This document shows positions 44,419-52,638 of a stretch of DNA of 59,617 bases, one piece after another; the first letter of the stretch is position 1; every line of letters begins with the position of its first letter. This stretch comes from an uncultured Paenibacillus sp. (GTDB lineage Bacteria; Bacillota; Bacilli; Paenibacillales; Paenibacillaceae). The stretch covers positions 1 to 59,617 of the forward strand of contig CALAWP010000094.1 of the NCBI GenBank assembly GCA_937895345.1. The letters are read 5' to 3'. Under the pieces are notes generated by a model. That model was not told the origin of the DNA. It was given only the letters and a program-made list of their open reading frames with translations, and ran no database searches. Both the position numbers and the translations under genes were made by a program.

Positions 44419-45342
44419 TCAAGGAGCGGTATTTGCCGCCGCCTTCGGCTTTTTCTTTTCGCTTCTCTTTAACAGCAGCCACAGCGGGCTGGCCAAGCAA
44501 ATCGTCGAATAGGCGCCGCTTATAAGGCCGATCAGCATCGCAAACGAAAACAGCTTGATCGATGGGCTTCCCAAAATAAGGATGAAGACCGTTACGATGG
44601 CAACCGTCAACACGGTATACAGGTTTCGAGCCATCGTTTGCCAAATGCTGGCGTTGACCAGCTCCGCAAGCTGATCCTCGTTTTTGATGCGGGCAAAACG
44701 AAGATTGTCGCGAATACGGTCAAATATAACGATTTTATCGTTGATCGAATAGCCGAGCGTCGTCAGCACCGCCGCAATAAACGGCAGATCGACCTCCAGC
44801 TGCAAAATGGAGAAGACGGCCACGACGATAAAGCTGTCGTATAAAATAGATATATTGGCCGCCAAGGCAAAACGCCACTCAAATCGGATCATGACATACA
44901 GCATAATGCCTAGGCTCGCGGCCAATATTGCCCAGATCGTCTTAATCCCGAGCTCCCTCGCCAAATCGGCGGATACGACGTTCACTTCGGTCGATACGTC
45001 CTCTCCGAACTTCGCCTTTAAGGCCGCTTCCACCTTGGACGTCTCCTCTTGACTCAGCACGTCGGTAAATCGGATCGTCAGCCTGCCGTCGCCGATCGTT
45101 GGGGCGATGTCGCCGTAACCGGCTTCGGTCAACGCTTCCTGAGCTTTCTCTTTCGTCACCGTCTGGCTTGTGGATACGTCCATATTCGTGCCGGCCTTAA
45201 AGTCGACGCCCAGATTAAGCTGGAACAGCAACAGCGACACGATGCCCGCTACGGTCAGCGCGATGGAAAAAATAAAAAACTTCTTTTTGTTTGCGATAAA
45301 GTCGTAGCGGATATTTGTATGGTATTCGGAATTATAGCTCAC
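44419..45342 (-). CDS. secF: Protein translocase subunit SecF
   Basis: This 307-residue membrane protein pulls translocating proteins outward with SecD using the proton gradient. It has a first helix (FFIFSIALTVAGIVSLLLFQ), the small periplasmic-type domain starting at GVDFKAGTNMDV and five C-terminal helices with YSINDKIVIFDRIRDNLRFA. The GTG start has GGAGG nine bases upstream and lies inside the end of secD (11-base overlap), so translation is coupled. In B. subtilis SecD and SecF are fused; here they are separate. Confidence 0.97.
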   Translation of the reverse strand: MSYNSEYHTNIRYDFIANKKKFFIFSIALTVAGIVSLLLFQLNLGVDFKAGTNMDVSTSQTVTKEKAQEALTEAGYGDIAPTIGDGRLTIRFTDVLSQEETSKVEAALKAKFGEDVSTEVNVVSADLARELGIKTIWAILAASLGIMLYVMIRFEWRFALAANISILYDSFIVVAVFSILQLEVDLPFIAAVLTTLGYSINDKIVIFDRIRDNLRFARIKNEDQLAELVNASIWQTMARNLYTVLTVAIVTVFILILGSPSIKLFSFAMLIGLISGAYSTICLASPLWLLLKRSEKKKPKAAANTAP

Positions 45343-46576
45343 GGATTTCCGCCTCCTTCACGCCGTAATAGCCGGGCTTCATAAACTTGTTGCTTCGAAC
45401 GAGCAGCGTGAGCAGAAACCGCGAAAAGTAAATGTTCGTCATGACACTCACGAGGATGCTGAAAATCATCGTCAACGCAAATCCTTTGATCGCGCCGTCG
45501 CCGATCAAATACAGCACGCCTGCGGCGATGAGGGACGTAATGTTGGCGTCCATAATCGTGCGGAACGAGTTTCTGGAGCCGGACTTGAGCGAAGACAGCA
45601 TGCTCTTGCCGCTGCGGATTTCTTCCTTGATCCGTTCGGCCGTTATTATGTTGGCGTCGACCGCCATGCCGACGCCCAGCACGAAGGCCGCGATGCCCGG
45701 CAGCGTCAACGTCGCATTCATCAAGTTTTGGACCAGCAGCAGCAGCCACGCGTACGTTATGATCGATATTGCCGCCACGAACCCCGGAACGCGGAATATG
45801 GCGATCATAAATACGAGGACGATCAGCGAACCGATTACGCCCGCCGTTACCGTATCCTTCAAGGAATCCATGCCCAGCTTGGCGCCGATGCTGTTGTGGT
45901 ACACCATCTCCAGCTTGAGCGGCAAGGAGCCCATATTGATGAGGTCGCGAAGCTCGCGCGCCTCCTCGATCGTCGCCCCTGTCCCGAGACGGATGACCGC
46001 GCTCTTGCTCGGAATAACCTGGTCGATGCCCGGAGACGAGATCATTTCCTCGTCCAAATAAATGGACAGCGTCTGTCCAAGCAGCCTGGTCGTAATTTCT
46101 TCAAAAAGTTTGGCATCCTTCAATTCAATGGATACCATTGGACGATTCAGCTCATCATAAGTGACGGATGCGCCGTTTTCCACAAAATCCGTGCCGTCCA
46201 GCTCGACGGTGCCGTCCGGCGCCCGGAATGTCAGGTTGATCGGCTTCATCAGAAGCTCGATTACTTCTTCCTTCTTGTCGTCGGCGATGCCGGGCATACG
46301 GACGCGAATCCGGTCGCTGCCTTCCGTCGTAATTTCCGGCTCGACCAGTCCGGTGGCGTCAATCCTCTCCTGAAGGCTTTTCGCCGTCTTTTTCAAATTA
46401 TCCGCCGTCACCGCCGCGCCGCCTTCGAACGACTCGGCCCGATAGAGCACTTCAAGGCCGCCCTTCAAATCGAGTCCCAGCTTCGTGTCCTTTACAACCC
46501 ACGGGCTTGTCCAGGCGATAACGCCGAACAAGACGACCACGACTCCAAGGAAGGCTACTATTCTCTTCCCGAACAT
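45332..46576 (-). CDS. secD: Protein translocase subunit SecD
   Basis: This 414-residue partner of SecF has a first helix (IVAFLGVVVVLFGVIAWTSP), the motif LGLDLKGGLEVLYRA, the P1-type domain ending with the head region (about 60-230) and five C-terminal helices including FVLGVGMAVDANIITAERIKEE. It acts late in Sec export. ATG follows AAGGGGG by 11 bases. The gene ahead is comN, whose terminator lies between them, so secD-secF start their own transcript. Confidence 0.97.
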   Translation of the reverse strand: MFGKRIVAFLGVVVVLFGVIAWTSPWVVKDTKLGLDLKGGLEVLYRAESFEGGAAVTADNLKKTAKSLQERIDATGLVEPEITTEGSDRIRVRMPGIADDKKEEVIELLMKPINLTFRAPDGTVELDGTDFVENGASVTYDELNRPMVSIELKDAKLFEEITTRLLGQTLSIYLDEEMISSPGIDQVIPSKSAVIRLGTGATIEEARELRDLINMGSLPLKLEMVYHNSIGAKLGMDSLKDTVTAGVIGSLIVLVFMIAIFRVPGFVAAISIITYAWLLLLVQNLMNATLTLPGIAAFVLGVGMAVDANIITAERIKEEIRSGKSMLSSLKSGSRNSFRTIMDANITSLIAAGVLYLIGDGAIKGFALTMIFSILVSVMTNIYFSRFLLTLLVRSNKFMKPGYYGVKEAEIREL

Positions 46577-46640
46577 ACGTCTGACATCCCCCTTATGATC
46601 TCAATATTCCCATTATACAGATGCTCCAAAAACGAGTCAA

Positions 46641-46669
46641 AAAAAAGAGGCCCGCTTGTTCAGAACGGG
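46641..46669 (-). terminator. Terminator overlapping the end of comN
   Basis: On the minus strand CCCGTT pairs with AAGCGGG around a loop that contains the comN stop codon, followed by CCTCTTTTTTTT. Stop codon and terminator overlap. Confidence 0.82.
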
Positions 46670-46899
46670 TTCCCCTTGAAAGCGTTCAGCGTCATGAAAT
46701 TCATGAGCGCGGTCGCCTTGAGCGACAATATGTCGTTGACCAGCTGATGCAGCTCCGGCCTGCCGGTCTTGGCGTATTTGGCATTGACGCATTCCCATAC
46801 TTCCCGGCCGGTGACATGCTCGTAGCCGATCAGACGAAATTCGTCCGCCTTGCTGCTGCACAGCTCCTCAATAACCGATGCCAATTGTTCGTCAGTCAT
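46660..46899 (-). CDS. comN: Post-transcriptional regulator ComN
   Basis: This 79-residue protein resembles B. subtilis ComN (YrzD), which controls comEA mRNA and localises to division sites. Visible are SVIEELCSSKADEFRLIGY, EVWECVNAKY and LVNDILSLKATALMNFMTLN. It is a little shorter than the B. subtilis protein. ATG at 46899 follows GGGAGGTG by four bases; the in-frame start six codons upstream has no site. The position next to secD and spoVB matches B. subtilis. Confidence 0.88.
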   Translation of the reverse strand: MTDEQLASVIEELCSSKADEFRLIGYEHVTGREVWECVNAKYAKTGRPELHQLVNDILSLKATALMNFMTLNAFKGNPF

Positions 46900-47000
46900 G
46901 CCGCACCTCCCGAGCATCGCTGCCTGTCGTACCGTTTCTAATTCGATAGACGCCTCCCGGATTCCTGCTTGCTCCCCGTCAAGAGAACGAAAAAGTCGGA

Positions 47001-47031
47001 GACATGGAACGGGACATGCCGAGCATACAGT
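47001..47031 (+). promoter_or_regulatory. Candidate sigma-E promoter of spoVB
   Basis: CATACAGT (47024-47031) matches the mother-cell sigma-E -10 consensus CATACAMT at seven of eight positions. A weak -35 (GACATGGA, 47001-47008) lies 15 bases upstream. B. subtilis spoVB is expressed in the mother cell under sigma-E, which fits. Confidence 0.5.
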
Positions 47032-47072
47032 GGTAGTACAGGCATGTCAAGAAGGAGTTGAGGTCGTCCGTC

Positions 47073-48644
47073 ATGGCGAAACAAACCTTTATCAAAGGCG
47101 CAATGATTCTGCTGATCGCCGGCGTCATCAACCGGCTGCTCGGCTTCGTGCCGCGCATTACGCTGCCGCGCATTATGGGAGCGGAAGGCGTCGGGTTGTA
47201 TCAGTTAAGCTATCCGTTTCTGATCGCGCTGCTGACCTTGATTACGGGCGGAATTCCGCTGGCGGTAGCCAAATGGACGGCCGAGGCGGAATCGCAAGGC
47301 GACGGGGAACGGGTCCGCCATATTTTTCGCACGGCCATGATCGTGACGATCGTCATCGCCGTCGTGCTGACGCTCGGCATGCTGTTGTTCGCGCCTTGGA
47401 TCGTTCGGCATGTGCTTCCCGATGCCCGGGTGTACCGCTCTTTCCTGATGATGTCGCCGCTGCTTCTGATTATCGGGGTTTCTTCCGTTTACCGGGGTTA
47501 CTTTCAAGGCAAACAAAACATGATTCCCAGCGCGGTGTCGCAAATTACGGAGACGGTAATCCGCATCGGCGCCCAGCTGCTGCTGACGGCGTTGATGCTG
47601 CCGTACGGGCTGGAGTGGGCCGCCGCGGGGGCGATGCTTGGCGTCGTCGCCGGCGAACTGGGCGGCTTCGCCGTGTTGTTGTGGAAATACGGCAGGCATA
47701 AGCGGGAATTGGCCAGCCGGGAGCCTAAGGCTGCCGTTCCGGCGAGCGGCCCTTCTGCCGGCAGGCCCCCCCGCGTGCTTCGCAGGCTGATCGGCTTATC
47801 CCTCCCCGTAACGGGCAGCAAGATGGTCGGCTCGCTGTCCTATTTGCTCGAGTCGATCTTTACGGCGCGCAGTCTGGCGGCCGCCGGCATCGTAACCGGC
47901 ATCGCCACGGCGCAATACGGCGCGCTTCAAGGGATGGTCGTCCCTCTGCTCCTGCTTCCGACCGCGCTCACCTATTCGCTGGCCGTCTCGCTTGTCCCTT
48001 CCCTGTCCGAAGCCGCGGCCAAAGGCGACAAGGCGCTGATCCATAAGCGGCTTCATCAATCGATGCGGCTCGCGCTCGTCTCCGGGGCTCCGTTCGTCGT
48101 CGTCATGGGGCTGTTCGCCGAGCCGATCTGCCGTATCCTGTATGCGCACGGCGAAATCGCTCCGATGCTCCAGCTCATGGCGCCCGTCGGCATCTTCATC
48201 TACCTGCAGGCGCCTCTGCAAGCGGCCTTGCAGGCGCTCGACAAGCCGGGAACGGCACTGATGAACACGTTTATCGGGGCGGCGGTCAAGCTGTTGCTGA
48301 TCGTGCAGCTGGCCTCCAAGCCGGAGCTCGGCATTTACGGCGCGCTGATCGCCATCAACGTCAATATCGTGCTTGTAACCGCCTTGCACGCGATCAGCGT
48401 GCTCCGATTTATCGGTTTTCGCATGAACCCGTTCGACTTCCTGAAGGTCGGAGCCGCCATGGTCGTCATGGCCGGGGCTTCGAGCTGGATGATGAACCAC
48501 TCCCCGCTGGGCGCGGAATGGGCAAGCCTGATCGCAGCCTGCGCCGGCGGCGTTGTCGTCTATCTTCTTCTTATGATATGGATGCGAATCATCGACCGGT
48601 ACGACGCCGCGCGCATCCCGCTAATCGGCTCCTGGTTCAAATAA
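47073..48644 (+). CDS. spoVB: Stage V sporulation protein B (MOP-family flippase)
   Basis: This 523-residue polytopic protein of the MATE/Wzx/MurJ superfamily has about 14 helices and probably flips lipid-linked peptidoglycan precursors for the spore cortex. Features are FIKGAMILLIAGVINRLLGF, the conserved RITLPRIMGAEGVGLYQLSY, SSVYRGYFQGKQNMIPSAVS and GSKMVGSLSYLLESIF. I chose the ATG at 47073, nine bases after GAGG; a TTG at 47058 sits directly on GAAGGAG. The stop overlaps the stop of the opposing yrbG by eight bases. The location next to comN and yrbG matches the B. subtilis order. Confidence 0.92.
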   Translation: MAKQTFIKGAMILLIAGVINRLLGFVPRITLPRIMGAEGVGLYQLSYPFLIALLTLITGGIPLAVAKWTAEAESQGDGERVRHIFRTAMIVTIVIAVVLTLGMLLFAPWIVRHVLPDARVYRSFLMMSPLLLIIGVSSVYRGYFQGKQNMIPSAVSQITETVIRIGAQLLLTALMLPYGLEWAAAGAMLGVVAGELGGFAVLLWKYGRHKRELASREPKAAVPASGPSAGRPPRVLRRLIGLSLPVTGSKMVGSLSYLLESIFTARSLAAAGIVTGIATAQYGALQGMVVPLLLLPTALTYSLAVSLVPSLSEAAAKGDKALIHKRLHQSMRLALVSGAPFVVVMGLFAEPICRILYAHGEIAPMLQLMAPVGIFIYLQAPLQAALQALDKPGTALMNTFIGAAVKLLLIVQLASKPELGIYGALIAINVNIVLVTALHAISVLRFIGFRMNPFDFLKVGAAMVVMAGASSWMMNHSPLGAEWASLIAACAGGVVVYLLLMIWMRIIDRYDAARIPLIGSWFK

Positions 48645-49398
48645 GGCGCTTGTTGTTGACGTCTATAAAAATTTTGCCTCTATGGTCGATGGTGCATAAA
48701 AACACATCTTTATAATCGTAAACGTTATGCTCTTGCAACACATTTTTGAGCCAAAACCTCGTTTTTTCGATTTTCGCCAAATTTTCGTCCTGTACCTTGC
48801 CGTCCATAATGAGCGGTATCGGCAAAATTTCAAAGCGGTAGCCCGGGGGAATAAGCTTCTCCCGGCCTTTCGGCAGCGGACGCAGGCTCGTTCTTTCCAC
48901 GTTGACGTCCGGCGCTTGTTCGCGGCCGCCGTCCCCGCCGGCTTCCGCCCGCTCCTTCGGGATGACCGACAGCTTGCCGCTCGTCTCCAAAATCGCGAAT
49001 TCCACTTCATCCACCGACGTCATTTGGTTTTCCCGCAGTTGCAGCATCAAATCGTCCAGGTTATAGCGCTGCTTGCGCATCGCATCCTGGTCGATTTTCC
49101 CGTTGGCGATAATGACCGTCGGCTTGCCGTCAAACAGCAGCCGCAGCTTTCGATTGTTCATGGACAGCCAAGCCGTGCCGAGCTGAATGAGCAGCAGCGC
49201 AGCAATCGGGATGAGACCGTCCGATAGTGGGCGCTTCACGTCATCGATGGCATTTACCGCGATTTCTGCGATCATTACGGAAATGACAAGATCGAGCACC
49301 GACAGCTTGCCGATTTCCCGCTTGCCCATCAACCGCATGACCAGAAATACGACAACGTACATAAAAGCCGTCCGGATCAACAGACTCCACCATTCCAA
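48637..49398 (-). CDS. yrbG: DUF421 membrane protein, YrbG-like
   Basis: This 253-residue protein has three N-terminal helices (LLIRTAFMYVVVFLVMRLMG, SVLDLVISVMIAEIAVN, GLIPIAALLLIQLGTAWLSM) and a C-terminal soluble DUF421 domain (FDGKPTVIIANGKIDQDAMR, LRENQMTSVDEVEFAILETS, GKLSVIPK). The function is unknown; some members are spore germination related (YetF/YrbG). An insertion rich in Glu and Pro (EAGGDGGREQAPDVNVER) precedes the terminal region. It converges on spoVB, and the stops overlap by eight bases without a terminator between them. Confidence 0.9.
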   Translation of the reverse strand: MEWWSLLIRTAFMYVVVFLVMRLMGKREIGKLSVLDLVISVMIAEIAVNAIDDVKRPLSDGLIPIAALLLIQLGTAWLSMNNRKLRLLFDGKPTVIIANGKIDQDAMRKQRYNLDDLMLQLRENQMTSVDEVEFAILETSGKLSVIPKERAEAGGDGGREQAPDVNVERTSLRPLPKGREKLIPPGYRFEILPIPLIMDGKVQDENLAKIEKTRFWLKNVLQEHNVYDYKDVFLCTIDHRGKIFIDVNNKRLI

Positions 49399-49611
49399 CG
49401 GTCAGCGCCTCCTTCTTGCAAAGGCCTAGCTATGGCCAGCTATGGTCGTGTACAGCTATTCTGACCCCTCATTTCCATCCTCATACGACAGGCGCTCAGG
49501 CGAAAAAATGGCAGCGGTCCTCCCTTCCGGAATATTCGGGCAATCTTGTACTATTTTGGCCGGCTTGGCCATATGGTGTAGTAATAGACTGAAAGCGATA
49601 GGAGGTATCGC

Positions 49612-50004
49612 ATGAGTTCCGTCCATCCATCGACCAAAAAAACGCATATCGCCGCTCCGTTGCTGGCGGGAATCGTCTTTTCGTTAATCTGGCTGGCGGC
49701 GGGCGCGCTGCTGCTGTCTTTGCTGCTCCACTTTACGAATCTGAAGGAAACCGAGCTCGGCAATTACGCCATGGGCATCCACGGCTTGTCCGCGTTGGCC
49801 GGAGGGCTCACGGCCGGCAAGAGGTCGGAAAAAAAGGGCTGGTATAACGGAGGCATGCTCGGCGTCGTATACGGCCTGATCGTCATGATCGTCAGCTTCC
49901 TGGCACAGAACGCTTCCCTGTCCTGGAACAGCGCGGCTTTGCTTGGATTGGCTTTGCTTGCAGGCGCTTTCGGGGGCATGATCGGGGTAAACTTAAGAAA
50001 ATAA
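49612..50004 (+). CDS. yrzE: TIGR04086-family membrane protein, YrzE-like
   Basis: This 130-residue protein has four helices (LAGIVFSLIWLAAGALLLSL; GNYAMGIHGLSALAGGLTAG; NGGMLGVVYGLIVMIVSFLA; AALLGLALLAGAFGGMIGVN) and a short basic N-terminus. The function is unknown. AGGAGG is six bases before ATG. Its order with yrbG and yajC matches B. subtilis. A shared terminator separates it from the opposing yajC. Confidence 0.88.
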   Translation: MSSVHPSTKKTHIAAPLLAGIVFSLIWLAAGALLLSLLLHFTNLKETELGNYAMGIHGLSALAGGLTAGKRSEKKGWYNGGMLGVVYGLIVMIVSFLAQNASLSWNSAALLGLALLAGAFGGMIGVNLRK

Positions 50005-50021
50005 CGGGCTTTTCGGACCAA

Positions 50022-50053
50022 AAAACGGCCGGACAGGAACATTCCTGTCCGGC
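50022..50053. terminator. Terminator between yrzE and yajC
   Basis: A perfect 12-base stem (GCCGGACAGGAA with TTCCTGTCCGGC) has a two-base loop. On the minus strand CGTTTTTT follows, so it mainly serves yajC, with yrzE ending 18 bp before. Confidence 0.88.
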
Positions 50054-50063
50054 TTCGGTTGGC

Positions 50064-50387
50064 TTAAGACTCCGCTTTTTCCGAGCTGGGCGCAGATTGC
50101 ACGACATTGTTAATCGCGCTGCGCTCGAACGTCATCTTCGTCGTATCGTTGACGCGAAGGACGACGGTATCGTCGGTCAGCTCCAGAATCGTGCCGTGGA
50201 GACCGCCGATGGTCGTAATTTTGTCGCCTTTCTTCAATTGAAGAAGCATTGCGTTGCGCTGCTTCTGTTTCTTCTGCTGCGGACGGATAAGCAAGAAATA
50301 AAAGACCGCGAACATCAGAACGAAAGGCAGTATAAGGCTCCAAATATTGCCGCCTGCCGCCGGATCAGCCGCCAAAAAAGTTGTCAT
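50064..50387 (-). CDS. yajC: Preprotein translocase subunit YajC
   Basis: This 107-residue protein has one N-terminal helix (IWSLILPFVLMFAVFYFLLI) followed by the family signature RPQQKKQKQRNAMLLQLKKG and GDKITTIGGLHGTI. YajC associates with SecDF. ATG at 50387 follows GGGGTG by about nine bases; a GTG four codons upstream is on the site itself. It is 37 bp after the tgt stop in the conserved queA-tgt-yajC order. Confidence 0.95.
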   Translation of the reverse strand: MTTFLAADPAAGGNIWSLILPFVLMFAVFYFLLIRPQQKKQKQRNAMLLQLKKGDKITTIGGLHGTILELTDDTVVLRVNDTTKMTFERSAINNVVQSAPSSEKAES

Positions 50388-50423
50388 AGAAGGATTCACC
50401 CCTTTCCCAAAGTAAACAGCTTG

Positions 50424-51557
50424 TTAAAACCCTTTATTGTTGCGGTCCAGGCCGTACGCCTGGAAGAAAGCGTCTCGGAAATCGAGCAGCCGGTCTTCCA
50501 TAATCGCTTGCCGGACGTCTCTCATCAATTGCAGCAGAAAGTGAAGATTGTGATAGGTAGTGAGCCGAATGCCGAACGTCTCGTCCGCCTTCAGCAGATG
50601 ACGGATATAGGCGCGCGAATAATTGCGGCAAGTGTAGCAGCTGCAATTCGGATCGAGCGGACCGAAATCCTCCGCATATTGGGCGTTGCGCACGACCAGT
50701 CTTCCGGCGCTAGTCATCGTCGTCCCGTTTCGCGCGATGCGGGTAGGCAGGACGCAGTCGAACATGTCCACGCCGCGGATAGCGCCTTCAACAAGCGCGT
50801 CGGGCGAACCTACTCCCATCAGATAGCGGGGCTTGTCCGCAGGAAGCACAGGCACCGTATATTCAAGCACATCGTACATGAGATGCTTCGGTTCTCCTAC
50901 GCTCAGTCCACCAATAGCATACCCCGGGAAATCCATGGAAGTCAAATCCTTTGCGCTCTGAATGCGCAAATCTTTGTGCATCCCTCCCTGCACGATTCCA
51001 AACAGCGCCTGATCGCCCGGTCTGGCATGCGCCTCCAGGCATCGCTCCGCCCAACGCGACGTTCTTTCCGTCGATTGCTTGACATATTCGTATTCGGCAG
51101 GATACGGCGGACATTCGTCAAACGCCATCATAATGTCGGAGCCGAGCGCATTTTGAATTTCCATCGCCTTTTCCGGAGACAGGAACAGCTTGTCCCCGTT
51201 CAGATGAGAACGGAAATGGACGCCCTCCTCCGAAATTTTCCTCATCTCGCTTAAACTGAACACCTGAAAACCGCCGCTGTCGGTCAAGATCGGACGGTCC
51301 CAATTCATAAACTTGTGAAGCCCGCCCGCTTTCTTGACGAGCTCGTGTCCCGGACGCAGAAACAGATGGTACGTATTGCTCAAAATAATATGCGCATCCA
51401 TCTCCTTCAACTCTTCGGGGCTCATCGTCTTCACCGTCGCTTGCGTGCCGACCGGCATAAAGGCCGGCGTCTCGATTACGCCGTGCGGCGTATGCACCCT
51501 TCCCAGCCTTGCGCCGGACTGCTTGCACTGTTTGATCAACTCATAGGTTACTGCCAC
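50424..51557 (-). CDS. tgt: Queuine tRNA-ribosyltransferase
   Basis: This 377-residue enzyme swaps guanine 34 for preQ1 in tRNA-Asp, -Asn, -His and -Tyr. Catalytic Asp in ILTDSGGFQVFSL, the substrate loop GIVQGGMHKDLR and AIGGLSVGEPK, the second Asp in GVDMFDCVLPTR and the zinc site (C-x-C-x2-C, CSCYTC, with HNLHF) are all visible. The start is GTG with GGAAG upstream. It is 24 bp downstream of queA. Confidence 0.97.
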   Translation of the reverse strand: MAVTYELIKQCKQSGARLGRVHTPHGVIETPAFMPVGTQATVKTMSPEELKEMDAHIILSNTYHLFLRPGHELVKKAGGLHKFMNWDRPILTDSGGFQVFSLSEMRKISEEGVHFRSHLNGDKLFLSPEKAMEIQNALGSDIMMAFDECPPYPAEYEYVKQSTERTSRWAERCLEAHARPGDQALFGIVQGGMHKDLRIQSAKDLTSMDFPGYAIGGLSVGEPKHLMYDVLEYTVPVLPADKPRYLMGVGSPDALVEGAIRGVDMFDCVLPTRIARNGTTMTSAGRLVVRNAQYAEDFGPLDPNCSCYTCRNYSRAYIRHLLKADETFGIRLTTYHNLHFLLQLMRDVRQAIMEDRLLDFRDAFFQAYGLDRNNKGF

Positions 51558-51581
51558 CGTTCACGCTTCCATTCTGTAATT

Positions 51582-52628
51582 TTAATAGATAAACATGGCG
51601 TCGCCAAAACTGAAAAACCGGTATTCCCGTTCGATCGCTTCCGCGTAAGCGCGCATAATGACGTCTCTGCCGGCCAACGCGCTGACGAGCATGACGAGCG
51701 TGGACTTCGGCAAATGAAAATTCGTCAGCAGCGCGTCGACGAGCTTAAAGCGGTAGCCCGGATAAATAAAGATCGAAGTCCAGCCGCTGCAAGCTTCCAG
51801 GGGCGCATCGCCGAATCGGCCCGCCAGCGTTTCCAGCGTCCGCGCGGACGTCGTTCCGACGGCGGCGATTCGCCGCCCTTCCTCCCTGGCCGCCTGCAGC
51901 AGCGCCGCATTCGCTTCGTCAAGCTCGTAATATTCGGCATGCATCTCATGGTCCTCCACGCGCTCCGCCGACATCGGACGGAACGTGCCCAGGCCGACAT
52001 GCAGCGTAATATACGCCAGCTGCACGCCCTTATCCTGCAGCCGCCTCAAATACGATTCCGTAAAGTGAAGCCCGGCCGTCGGAGCCGCCGCGGAGCCTTC
52101 ATGATGGGAATAAACGGTCTGATACCGTTCCTTTTCCTCCAGCCTCTCCTTAATATAAGGGGGCAGCGGCATTTCGCCGAGCCGGTCCAGCAGCTCCTGA
52201 AAAATTCCGCTGTACATAAACCGGACCGTACGGGAGCCGTCTTCGCCTTCCTCCTCGACGACCGCCTGCAGCAGCGGCTTGCCTTCCCCGTCGCTGCCGA
52301 AGGAAACGACCGTGCCCCGCTTCAGCCGTTTGGCGGGCTTGGCGAGCGTCTCCCAGCGGTCGCCGCCGAGCGCGTTCAAGAGCAGAAACTCCGCTTTCGC
52401 TCCGGTCCCTTCCTTGACTCCGATCAAACGGGCGGGAATGACCCTCGTATTGTTGAGCACCAGCACGTCGCCTTCGTTCAGCTTGGTCTCCAGATCCGTA
52501 AATTTGCCGTGCTCCGTCTCGCCCGTCGTCCGGTTCAGCATAAGCAGCCGCGACGCGGTCCGCTCCGGCAGCGGCGTCTGGGCGATCAGCCGCTCCGGCA
52601 GTTCGAAATCAAACCAGTCTACATTCAT
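51582..52628 (-). CDS. queA: S-adenosylmethionine:tRNA ribosyltransferase-isomerase
   Basis: This 348-residue enzyme converts preQ1 at tRNA position 34 to epoxyqueuosine using the ribosyl part of SAM. It begins VDWFDFELPERLIAQTPLPE and contains LVLNNTRVIPARLIG, GSAAAPTAGLHFTESYLRRL and LTNFHLPKSTLVMLVSAL. Length is typical. It starts 10 bp after the SpoIID-like stop and leads into tgt, so the queuosine steps are cotranscribed. Confidence 0.97.
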   Translation of the reverse strand: MNVDWFDFELPERLIAQTPLPERTASRLLMLNRTTGETEHGKFTDLETKLNEGDVLVLNNTRVIPARLIGVKEGTGAKAEFLLLNALGGDRWETLAKPAKRLKRGTVVSFGSDGEGKPLLQAVVEEEGEDGSRTVRFMYSGIFQELLDRLGEMPLPPYIKERLEEKERYQTVYSHHEGSAAAPTAGLHFTESYLRRLQDKGVQLAYITLHVGLGTFRPMSAERVEDHEMHAEYYELDEANAALLQAAREEGRRIAAVGTTSARTLETLAGRFGDAPLEACSGWTSIFIYPGYRFKLVDALLTNFHLPKSTLVMLVSALAGRDVIMRAYAEAIEREYRFFSFGDAMFIY

Positions 52629-52638
52629 TAGCCTTTTA

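Noticed and set aside
44419..46576. Fused SecDF as in B. subtilis
   Set aside because: secD has its own stop and secF its own GTG with a strong ribosome binding site inside an 11-base overlap, so they are two genes.
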